Below are positions 33,701 through 45,700 of a stretch of 64,000 nt of DNA, piece by piece. Below the pieces are notes generated by a model, which worked only from the letters and a program-made list of their open reading frames with translations, did no database searches and was not told the origin of the DNA. The stretch is from contig OW121852.1 in the NCBI GenBank assembly GCA_933228895.1, positions 129,885,544 to 129,949,543 on the forward strand, read 5' to 3'. Source of the DNA: Platycnemis pennipes (taxonomy: Eukaryota > Arthropoda > Insecta > Odonata > Platycnemididae). Position numbers and translations under genes: made by a program. The first letter of the stretch is position 1; every line of letters begins with the position of its first letter.

Positions 33701-36700
33701 GATGGCTTCCGCTGCTGTTGTGGTTAGGAAGGCCAGTGGGTCCGCTGTGCATCTGCCTTTACGGAAGCCATACTGGTGTTGGGGCAGAACACCTGTTTCC
33801 TCAAGGGTTTGACTCATTCGCCTGACCGCGATTCTTTCTAACCATTTTCCCACGATACTGGTCAGGCTGATGGGGCGGTAGTTCCGGGGGTCCTTGTGGT
33901 CCCATCTGGGTTTAGGAATCAAGATCAGTGTCATGTTCTTCCATGAATCTGGGTAGTAACCGAGGCTTAGAAGGGAATTGAAGGTGATGAGTAGTAGGGG
34001 GTAGCACCCGGGGGCCTTCTTCAGCAACAGCGTTGTGACGCCGTGGTTCCCCGGTGCCTTGTTTCGCTTTGGGATGGCCGAGAGCATTTCGTACTTGGAG
34101 ATGGGGCGCGTCATCTCGTCGTGTTTGAGTTCTTCTTCGGCAAGGGAGTCCAGTGGGGCTAGCGGGAAGGGCAGGTTGCTGAATGAGCTTTCGACTGTGG
34201 CTCTGTACTGGTCGTCGAAGCCATCGTCATGCAGCGGAGTGTATATGTGGGAGAGGACTCTCCTGAACTCTTCCGCCTTCTCTTCTCGTGGGGTACTGAG
34301 GGGTGTGTTGTTGGCGCTCAAGATGTTAGTGGGGGAACTTGCTGCCTCGTTAGGCGAGGGACACTATGTTGGGCCTCCCAACCCACGTGTACCTATACGA
34401 CCGGCCACCCGCAGGTGACCGGAGAGCCGCCTGTGTGAACGGGTGAGAACCGGGCATTTCGTTAGCCCGGCCCCGTTTATGTTTGTGTCGGGATGACCTC
34501 TGCTGCTAACGAGTGCGTTAGCGTGCGGAATTTTTGCCGTCTTATACACTCACCCGTTGGGGATAGGTCCGTCGTGATTGGTTTTTGCATTGGCATCCGT
34601 GATTGGCTGTTGTGGTCTCCCATAACTGGCCGGAACATTGGCATCTGTGATTGGCTGTTGAGTTTTCTCTCGTAAAACCCGCTTCCAGGTGTTTGCTGGC
34701 GAGTAGCCGTCTTCCTTATTGCAGTTGTCTTCATTTTTGCTTAACCATTTTTTCCAACGGAAGAGTATATAAGACGGCAAAAATTCTGCATATTCTCTTC
34801 ACTGACCTGAAGAAGGAGACTACAAAGCTGGCGAAACTGCCGTTCCAGGAATTATGGACCAACGCGGAGAAAAGTCTCAGGAGACCAGCATTTTCAACTA
34901 ATTACTCTATTCATTGATTCTGTGAGGTCCAAGTAAAATTAGATAACTCCTTATTTAACCACTAGGTATGGTGAAACACGATAGAGGGCAACATCTATTA
35001 AATGTTTAGATCGGAAGAAAAAGAGCAATTATATGTATATTAACCTTTTCATTGATATGCATATTAATAATTATGCAAATGTAACATACGAAGTAAGAAA
35101 TAGATACTACGCACATTTATAAGTATCCATCGGCTCCTCCATCTTTTGTTATTCTCGTCAACAATGCTTCGAAGCCTTTAACAATGGAGGCGTGCTTCTG
35201 TGCTTTGGCTTCGTAGCATGCTTCCCCCAGAGTGCTTCGCGTTCGGACATACTTCGGGTGTTTCCGACGGTTCTCCCCTCCACTTGGAAACAAGCATTGT
35301 AGTATGTTTAGCGCTAGAAGCACACGTTTCGGACAGGCCTAGGATCCCTCCTTATTTCCTGTTTTCTTCCGGAGAGTTCAACTTGTGTAGCAAGCCCATG
35401 ACGAATATACCTGACTAAAACTAGGTTTTTTCCAGAATGGCAGTGGCTGCAAGCTTTTGCTGATCCTTACCAAGTACTTTCGCTTGACCAACTACATGTG
35501 GATGTTTTGTGAAGGATTTTACCTGCACCGACTCATCGCAGCAGCATTTGCGGAGCAGAAGTCCCTCATCTTATTCTACGTCATGGGCTGGGGTGAGTTC
35601 TTTCCACAGTGTGTATTAAAAATCCCTTTTTTTATCTGCCATTCTTTACAGCACTGCGCTGAGTAAAATATCTTGCACTTTTTATAAATGGAAAGCCTAA
35701 ATTCTTAAATATAAAAATAGTAAATACAATTACAAATTTGTATGTTACGGTGAATTATTTTTTGAGATAGCTTAAAGTATTCTTACAATTAACAAAAAAC
35801 AACGAAATAGATTTCATCAATATCCAGCAACCCGTTTTCTCGTGAAAGGCACACAAAACCGTAATATACAGATGGAGAAATTTTATTTTATGAACGAAAT
35901 ATAGGTGGCCGATTCATTGTGGAAATCCATAATGTGATATAGAAAAATAAATTGCTTTGCAAAATTCCACTGTAGAATAAAGTTATTGAGTCAAGATGTT
36001 TTGACACATCATGGCATCTTCAGGGCTGACAAGAGGTTAACAAAGCGTGAAATATATGGTCACACGAGAAGAGGGGTGGTTTAGGAGACGGGGATGAAGA
36101 CGGGGGGATTTTGCAAAGCAATTTATTTTTCTATATCACAATTTTATTTTAGTTATGCAGATTACATCAAAACTGAAAACATAGCTACTTTATTGCAGAA
36201 ATCTTGAATTCATCGTAATGTGTCAATGCATGGCATACCTATATACTAATTCATTGAATTAAGAGAATTAATTTGTTCATTTATTGAACGCCCTTTTTCG
36301 AGGAAGCCTTCAGAACACGACTTCCATTGGCTTAAATACATGTGTGGCTGATTGTTGCGCAATCTTGTTGTGTAGACATCGACCATTTGTGGGTTCCAGG
36401 GTTCCCGGCCATCCCTACAGCGCTCTACGCCGTGTTAAGGGTGACGCAAGCTGACGAACGGTGTTGGGCAGCTCCTGCAGGATACTTCGAGTGGTGCATC
36501 ATAGTCCCCAGTGTCCTGAGCTTACTGGTAAGTTCACGAATAGGCGATGGCGTTAAGAAAATATATTTTTGTCCCAGGCGGTCCTTACGGCACTCAAAAG
36601 AACTGCGAATGTTACTGAAAGCCACGCAATGCCTTTTTACTTTAATAATCCATTTCGATCCAAGTAGAAGTTCATGACCAATTGCCCACTTTCAGTTTTG

Positions 36701-39700
36701 GCTAAAAAAAATAGCTTCAGAATATGGAGATGGTTCACCTCATTCAATTTTGCCGGCAGTTGTCTCCGACGCGGTGGAATTTGATGTAACAAAATTCGAC
36801 AAAAATATTTGCTACCTGATGAAGTCCTTGTCATAGCCAACCTGATATTTTCCTTGAGTCATACCTTTACCTTTTTCTTGAAACTTTTTTTTCATAAATT
36901 TTGCGCCCACTGAAGCCTCCACGTAAAAAAATATCAAATTCCCCACCGAGCCCTACTGATTAAGATCTTCGTTTTGTAATTAACTTGTTGAGGTGCGAAA
37001 TATTTTTAATTTGATTGAGGTGAATTCATGAATAAATTAAGTTATAAAATGCAGAAATGCAATTTATTTGGTGGACCTTCGTTGAAGGGTAGTTTTGCGC
37101 GGGTGCAAATGCAAAAAAATTCAAGTTTTCGTTTGAAAATGGGTATTTTACAAATACATTCTATTCAGTTGGTAACTCCGCAACATTCGAATGGTTTCTA
37201 ATCTATATGAATATTTCTCTTTTTCAGCTCAATGGTATTTTCCTCATCAACATCATTCGAGTGCTGTTCACGAAACTGCGAGCCGCACATGCGAACGAGC
37301 CCAGCCAATACAGGTGAGCGTTCCATTGAAAGAGAGGTCACATCCAAGGTGACGATGACCAACAACCACTTGGCGTAGGACAAATTTTCACGGCAGTGCA
37401 AGACGCAAACAAACCAACAATGACGTTACATGCCCCAGGGGACTTATGCTTGAAAGTATCCGAGTTCCCGTTCCTATGGCTCTCGTTCGCACGGCGGAAT
37501 CCGTATGGGACGCGTACGAATGGAAGATCGGTAAAATGCTCGAGGCACGTGCGGATCCGACCGTGGAACACGGCTTTCGTACTATGTGGCAACGTTGGTC
37601 TACGTTGCTATGCGAGAGGCCACAGCCAATCACAGCCTTGATTCACTAATTTGCCGCGAACTTCATAATGCTGTTCGTCTCTATGCATTCTGAAACAATT
37701 CTGCATTTTCAACAACTTCCACCACGACTTTCAAGATGGAAGTAACGTCGTTTAAGGTAAAAATTCCAAAGATCAGAGAGGAACAGAAGCTCATTTTGTT
37801 GGAGTTTGTGGAAGGTCAGTAGAGTTTTTTTTACATTTTTAAGTATTTTCACTTTATCTTATTGCTGATAATTGAGAAGGTGCTCTTAGGAAAGGAGTCA
37901 CTTCCTTTATCAAATCAGCTGCTATGTCCTTAGGCATTCTATACAGCCTTCTAAATTTCTTATCTTCCAAATAAAATGGAGAAATCCTTACTCTCGCATG
38001 ATTCGCTGAGGCCTTTCCTCTTGTAAATTCTCTTCTTCGTGATTGAGTGGAAGAAGACGAAACATCGCAGCTGCCATTTTCTCTCTCATCTCCTCCATTC
38101 GTATACGAACTCGTCAGGTCCCGGGCGTGCGAGCTGAAGGGCCATTCGAATTCACCCGCTCCGCGCTTCGAGCATACTGATTTCCTCCGCCGTGCGAGTT
38201 GGTACCACGTGACTCGCACGAAATTTGTCTTTCGTGTACGAACAGAATTTCAAGCATATGGCCCCAGAAAAAGTAAGAGCCTTAATGGGACCATCTTTGC
38301 AAACCGCGCTTCTATATCACCCAAGTTTATTACCTAAAGCATTAGAGAGTTCGTAAAAATACCAGTTGCTACAGGGGAAAGCGAAATTTCTTTTTCGTTC
38401 TGACGATGGATTGCACAAATTACCTTACACGCACCCAAACCTCCATAAGCCTAAATATTTACTTACTCTATTCAAAACTAAGCAAAAGACTACCACTGTA
38501 ACTACAAGAGCAGATGTAAACTTCATCTACTATCCCGCTCATCGTAGAACTTCTTTCCAGGAATCATTCCAGGTTGTGGGATCCAATCTCTGGAATAACG
38601 TACCAGATAATGTAAAAAATATTCGGACGCTGAATTTGTTTAAGGCAAAGGTTTATAGTTTATTGTTTACCGCCTCAATGTAACTCATTCGTGTTATGAA
38701 CAAAAATCTACATTATTTATATTTCTTTGATTGTTTGTTCTTATCTTTATGTAACTTTTAGCTGTTCTAATAACTTCTTCTTCGTTGGTTCAGCTCTGTA
38801 TGATTTATCGCTAGGAAACTGATGGGCTTTAATGTTACCTATAGTTACTATGACGGAACTTTTTATGATATTAGGAATATTGTGTATGATATGTGTAGTG
38901 TACGCACGCAAATGAGAAACCACTTAATTAAAGGTACTCACTGGCTGCCGGTCGGGATACGAGTCGCATGGGACTCCGGTAGCAGTCGGGAGAGGGAAGG
39001 TTCCGTGCCAGTTCCGTTTATTCAAAAAAGAGCATCGAAAATACTGGCAAATACATCACAACTCCTCCCTCTCAATTCTTTACATATAAGTACAACAAAA
39101 AGGGTTCATTTCAACATCGTTCCATTAAATACAATATACCAGAAGAAATACAACAAGTAAACCATGTACCATACCATACAACAAACAAACTCAAATTACC
39201 ATTACAAATTAAGGCGATCAACAGGCCTTCTTAAGCGCTGAGGGTATCTCTTACCATCAGCTGTTCCAGAGATAGGAGCATTACACTGGGCATTGGGTGG
39301 AGATATATCTGTCATCGGACATTGAAGGGATGGAGGGGAGTGGCTCAAACTTGATGTAATAGGAGTGGTAGGGGTAGGTCTCTCAGTTGGTCTAGGGACG
39401 TCATAATCACTGAGACGGACTGGGTGAGGAGAGTGGTTGTATTGTTTAGGAAAACTTTCTGCTACCAGCTCGCTATTAACGTTACACTCATCTGGTACAT
39501 TAACTGTATTGTCAATCACAGAGTCAGAATTTAGCCCCACGAGCTGATCAATGTGTCTGTTACAAACAAAACCAGATTTTAACATTACTGAATACACAAC
39601 ACTACTAAGTTGTTTTAATACAATGCCTTCCACCCACTTATCTTTGAAGCGATAATCCCTAATTAGGACAGGTTGATTTTCGAATAATACCCTAGTTTTC

Positions 39701-42700
39701 CTCCCACCAAAATACTCTTTTTGTTTGTCTTGTTTTATTTCCACCCTCTTGACAATATTAGGCTTTAATAGATCTGACCTGGATCTTAAGGGTCTGCCAA
39801 ACATTAGCTTGGCAGGAGTTTCATTGGTTGTACTATGAACAGAGTTCCTGTAACTGAACAGTATATTACTTAAAGCAATATTTACATCAATATTTTCAAG
39901 AAAAGCACAACTTAGCTTATGCTTAGCATACTTAACGGAGCTCTCCGCCTGACCATTGGATTGAGGATGGTAGGGGGGTGAAAATGAGTGCTTAACTACA
40001 TTTGATACCATAAAATTTCTAAATTCTAAAGATGTGAAAGGAGGACCGTTATCGGAATGTAAGGAAACAGGTAGTCCAAACCTTGAGAATAGCTCCCTGA
40101 GCTTTTCTATAGCTAATTTTGCTGAGGTAGAGCTAACTTCAAGTGCCTCAAGCCACTTAGTGTGAGCATCGATCACCACTAAATACATTTTTCCTTTAAA
40201 AGGGCCTAAATAATCCACATGTAATCTCTCCCAAGGTGAGGTTGGATAATGCCATACATGAGGTTCACTCTTGGAAGGACTGGAGCGTTCCCTTAGGCAG
40301 GATGAGCAACTGTTAGTTAGGTCTTCTATTCTTCTATCAATATTAGGAAACCAAACATAATTTCTAGCCACAGATTTCATCTTCACAATACCTAGGTGAC
40401 CCGAATGCAATTCATTCAGAACATAGTCACGTAGTTTACTTGGAATAACAATTTTGTATCCCCACATAGTGATACCTTGCTCAATAGTTAGTTCATCCTT
40501 CCTTAAGAAATAAGGCTGTAACGCTATATTTTCTTCTGAGAGAAAGTTAGGCCATCCATACATTATATAATTGTACACCTTCTTTAAAATAGGATCATTC
40601 TGAGTTTCGTTTTTAACATTTTCAAAATTTAAAGGAACGGAACTCTCAACTATACAATGCAAATAAGTTCCAATCCATTTAGGTTCTTCATTTACAGTGA
40701 GCATGTTCGGTAATGGCAAACGTGAAAGAGCGTCGGCATTACCATGTTTTTCAGATTTAACATATTGGACATCAAAATTATATCCTGATAAAAATGAAGC
40801 ATATCTTTGTAGTCGACTCGCGGCAAAAACAGGTAATCCCCTTTTTGGACCAAAAATACTTAATAAAGGCTTGTGGTCCGTACATAAGGTAAATTTCCGT
40901 CCATACAAATATTGGTTGAACTTTTTGACGCCAAAAACCACAGCTAGTGCTTCCTTATCTATCTGAGAGTACTGACGCTCAGCAGAAGATAGAGTGCACG
41001 AATGATAAGCCACTGGCTTCTCAACACCTTCATGAGTAACTATACTTAAAACAGCACCTAGTCCTGTTGAGCTGGCATCAACTGCCACTTTCACAGGCAA
41101 TACTGGATCGTAGTGGGCCAACACTGGTGCATGCGTCAAAATTTTCTTAACTTCATTGAATGCAATATGACACTCTTTGCAAAAATTGAAAGGAACATCC
41201 TTACGCAAAAGTTTATACATAGGATTTAAAATAGTTGACATGTTTTTTATAAACTTTGAATAATAATTTACAAGACCAATAAACGCTCGAACTTCATTGA
41301 CCGACTTAGGTATGGGTACATTCACAATTGCAGCCACTTTATCCTGTGATGTGTGTAACCCTTCCTTATCAATGCTGAATCCTAAATATTCAATCTTACT
41401 AGCAAAGAATTTACATTTTCCTTTTTTTACAGTTAGACCATATTCTCTAAGACGTTTACACACAGCCTCTAATCGCTCATAGTGAGTTTTAGTGTCTCGT
41501 GCACTAACTAAAATATCATCTAAAAACACAATGGTACCTTCTAACCCTGACAAGGTTTGTTCAATGACCTTTTCAAATACTCCCGGAGCACAAGAAATAC
41601 CATAGGGGACTCTACGGTAAGAAAAGAGACCTTTGTGCGTACTAATAGTACAAAGCTTTTGTGACTCAGAATCTAAGGTCAACTGCATAAATGCATTGCT
41701 TAAATCAATTTTGCTAAAATGCCTCCCTTTATGCAAGCTTACAAATAAATCCTCAATGCGAGGTATGGGGTATTTATCAACTTCTAAATAATGGTTTAAA
41801 GTGACTTTAAAATCTCCACATATCCTGATGTCACCGTTAGCCTTCAAGACTGGCACAATAGGCGTACCCCAATCAGAGCTACGTACAGGAGTTAACACAC
41901 TTTCGTCCACTAGGCGTTGCAATTCGGTCTCAACCTTGGCCTTTAAAGAAAAAGGTATGGCTTGAAATATTTCTGCTTAGCGTTCTCTTTTAGAATCAAT
42001 TTCACTGGTTCGCCTCTATACTGGCCTAATTTATCGGTAAAAACTTCAGGAAATTGTTTTACTAAATTATTAATCATTTGGTCAAAATTATCAACATTTG
42101 TTCTTGAATCTCTAATGCCATGTAGGCCCAATTTACTTTTGAAAGAAATGTCTATGCCCAATATTTTAAGCCAATCACGTCCCATTAACGGATATGATCC
42201 CCCTTGAATAACATACATTTCAAGTATTTCATTTACATTCTGATAGCTGACCTTAACTTTAACCTTACCAATTGGAACAATCGGTTGATTGGTGTATGAA
42301 CATAGTTTCAATTCGCTAGGGAGTAGGGCAGAAGAACTTAGATTATTTTTATAAAAACTTTCACTAATAACAGTCACACTCGCTCCCGTGTCTACTTCGA
42401 ACGTAGTCATTTTACCTTGAACAACAATATCTACCCTTATTGGGTCAACTTTGACTCTTTCCACAGGCTTCTCATACAAAGGAAATAAATGTTGAATATC
42501 CTCGATATTAACATCGTCAGCCTTGTTTTCCTCGTAAGGAGGATTAGGTGTATCGGAACATCTTTCCACACCTACAAAGTTATGTTTTGGCTTAAAATTA
42601 CCAGACTTAAATTTAGGTGGTCTGTAAGAGCTACAACTGAAATTACGGACACTTGTCACTCGACATACCTTGGCAATGTGATTTTCCTTCCCACACTTAT

Positions 42701-45700
42701 GGCAAATAACACCATATAATTTACACTGCTTCTTAACATGCCCGATTTGGCCACAACAAAAACACTGTACACTGCCTTAATTAGACACAGAGTTTGGTCT
42801 GGTCGCTGTAGAGTTGCTGGTGCTCTGAACTGCTCTTCGTGATGCCATGTGCTGTATTCGGCTGCCGTTGTCACCTCCTTTGACAGCCAAAGCTGCTGCG
42901 TTCCTCTCCGCTGCCTCCACCGAGCCGGCAATTTTGGCTGCCTGCTCGAAACTCAAGCTGGACTCTGCAAGTAGTCGCTGTTTCGTCGACTCGTTCCTAA
43001 TGCCGCTTACAAGGCGATCCCTTAAAAAGTCGTTTAAGGAAGACCCGAACTGGCAATGAATTGACAGCTTTTTGAGGCTTGCGATATAATTAGCTACCGT
43101 CTCACCCTCATGCTGATCTCTCTTGCTGAATTTATAACGCTCAGCGATGAATGATGGTGCCGGGTAAAGATGATCTTCGACCATCTTTATTAACTCATTA
43201 TACGTCTTTGAAGATGGTTTATTAGGCGTGCACAAATCCCGAAGCAATTTATACGTTTTTACTCCCACAACGGTTAAGAGAGTACTCACTTTCTTGCTTG
43301 AATTTATGTCGTTGCAATCGACGAACAATTCAAATCTTTCAACATAGGACGACCACGTTTCCACAGAATTGTCAAACTCGCCAATCGAGCCTATTACCCC
43401 TGCCATTTAAAGCGAACCCAATTACGAAAGTTATTAATCTAGCCGTTATCTATCAGTTACATAACGTTACCTAAATTTATCCTCGTCGCCATTTGTAGTG
43501 TACGCACGCAAATGAGACACCACTAAATTAAAGGTACTCACTGGCTGCCGGTCGGGATACGAGTCGCATGGGGCTCCGGTAGCAGTCGGGAGAGGGAAGG
43601 TTGGGAAAGGTGGCGTGCCAGTTCCGTTTATTCAAAAAAGAGCATCGAAAATACTGGCAAATACATCACAATATGTTTTCCCTTTTTTTGGTCATTGCAT
43701 AATGGAACGCTTTTGTTTTATTCTATCGTTACATTGGTTTATCGCTCACAACGAGTAAGTGAGTTTATTTAATGATTATATGTTTCATACTGTACGTTTT
43801 CTTTGTTCTTAGAGGACATAAGTCCTAGAGCATTAAATACCTTACTAATTCTAATTCTAAATCTACCATTTAACAAATTAGGCCTTAACCAAAATTTGGA
43901 CCTTTGTATTCTCATCATTATATTTGCTCAGTTAACCTTTTACCTTTCATGTTATGTTCTTTGGCCCTGAGAATAATGAAGATAAATTGCATCTTGACTA
44001 CATCGCCGATGAACCAAGTTTGCTTGAGCCAACGAGAATCGGAAACATAGTCGCCTTGGCCTGTCGAGCTTATCCTTCAATCAAGCCATTTTTGATGACC
44101 GGAACTCAATGTTCTTCGAATATTTTCTAACTATAACCCACCTATTAATTTCACCACCACTAGGAATCTAATATTTCTCGCAATCATTTCGAAATGGAAG
44201 GCACCCCTTTTTTCCGCGATTCCTTTTGCCATGCCTTGGGGGAATACTTTTTTAATCTCCCTCTCTAGTACATCCACATCTAATGTCGGTGTAGAAATTA
44301 TGTGCACCCGAGTTTGATTAAAAAGATCAAATTAACAGATATGCCTACAGAAAAACTAATCACACCGTTATTTTTCTTATCTAATTCTGCGTTATTGCAT
44401 TACAGACCTAAATTTTTAAAACGCATTTTCATATTTTTTACAACAGTTGTAACGTAATAAGTGCCGGTTTTAGACGGTGTTGGAGCGAAGCACCGAATTC
44501 GATGACTCGTAAATCAATATAAAGGCGTTTAATTGCAACCATAGTTTGCAAAATAATATATGTATATATTATGAATACACTCTGCAAGTTTCCAGTGCAT
44601 ATATTAATAGAAAAAAGTTGTAATCAATTTCATAAAAAGCTAGCATTTCAAAACTTGGATATCGTAGAATTTTGTTCATGGTCGCATTATAATCCACATG
44701 TCCCTAACGTATCCAATATGTAACTGTCTAATATTTCAACAAATTCTTTTAATTTAAATCGATTTGTATTTATACTGGCGAAAGCGAGCTCCCTCAGCAA
44801 GGCAACACTGTTAAACTACGCCGGTTGTGCAAAAACGTGCTGTTAGTTGGGTTACCTTCAAGTCCTTAAACTAACATGCAACTTCCTATGCTATACATTG
44901 ATTCACTCGTATTGGAAATATTAACTGCTATTCATATCCGTAATTGTTTGAGGAAAAAAGGACATTTTGAATCTGTCAGTTTAGCAATCAATTTCTCTAA
45001 TTTTGTGATCATGGTCCAGTCTACCATAGTAAGTTGGGTAACGTCATCACTGAAAATATTGTCTTGGAATTTATTTAGATGACTTAGTCTAAATTTCAAC
45101 CTGCGATCTGACAATGATTCCCATTTTAATTCATTTAATAGACAGGTTACGCTAATATAGTTATCGTACCGTCCCTTTACAAATCTTGCCGATCTTCGCT
45201 GCACATGTTCAAGTTCATTATTTATGTTAGACCGATTTCGTAGGGATCCCATGCAGCATATTCCAAATGAGGTCTTTTAAGGGAAAAGTAGCTGATTGCT
45301 CGTACATGATCGTAACATTTACCCTGTACTCTTTTGATGAATCCCAGTATACGATTAGCTTGACCCATTATTTCACGTATGTGTTTACCCCAGGAAAGAT
45401 CACGTGTCAGTCTCATTCCAGGATATTCAATTGATTTCTCGTTTGTTGATTCATTATTACTTATTTTATACACGCTAGGAGGAGAAAATTTTTTTTCCCA
45501 AAAATTAATGTACAAGACATTTTTGTAAGTTAAATTCTAATTTTCATGTATGACACCATTTTTTCATTGCTTGTGGGTTATCATTTAAATATTCTTTATC
45601 ATTTGGGCATAGAATTTCCGTGTACACTACTGCGTCTTCGGCAAATAGACGAAGCTTACTTTTGATCACCTTATTAGTATAATTTATGTACAGAGGAGAC

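Larger units (their letters stand above)
32016..34784 (-). mobile_element. Jockey-like non-LTR element between inverted repeats
   Basis: In minus orientation: a promoter-like module (34529-34784), a leader with strong hairpins, an RT open frame, decayed C-terminal frames, and an AATAAATGCTTGTTGAAC 3' end at about 32016. The flanks are inverted (CTGCATATTC on both sides) instead of directly repeated. No apurinic endonuclease domain precedes the RT, so the copy is internally deleted or rearranged. Confidence 0.7.
38894..43670 (-). mobile_element. Complete Ty3/gypsy LTR retrotransposon (Mag-like)
   Basis: 4777 bp with LTRs at 38894-39060 and 43494-43670 beginning TGT and ending ACA. It is flanked by the 5-bp duplication ATATG. 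A tRNA-Ser primer site lies inside the right (5') LTR and a purine tract inside the left (3') LTR. Gag with two CCHC knuckles, protease, RT, RNase H and integrase are all present in order; no envelope gene. One in-frame stop in gag and one frameshift between protease and RT disable it. The LTRs are very similar, so it is probably young. Confidence 0.95.

Noticed and set aside
42847..43059. Plus-strand Ala/Ser-rich frame
   Set aside because: Shadow of gypsy gag.
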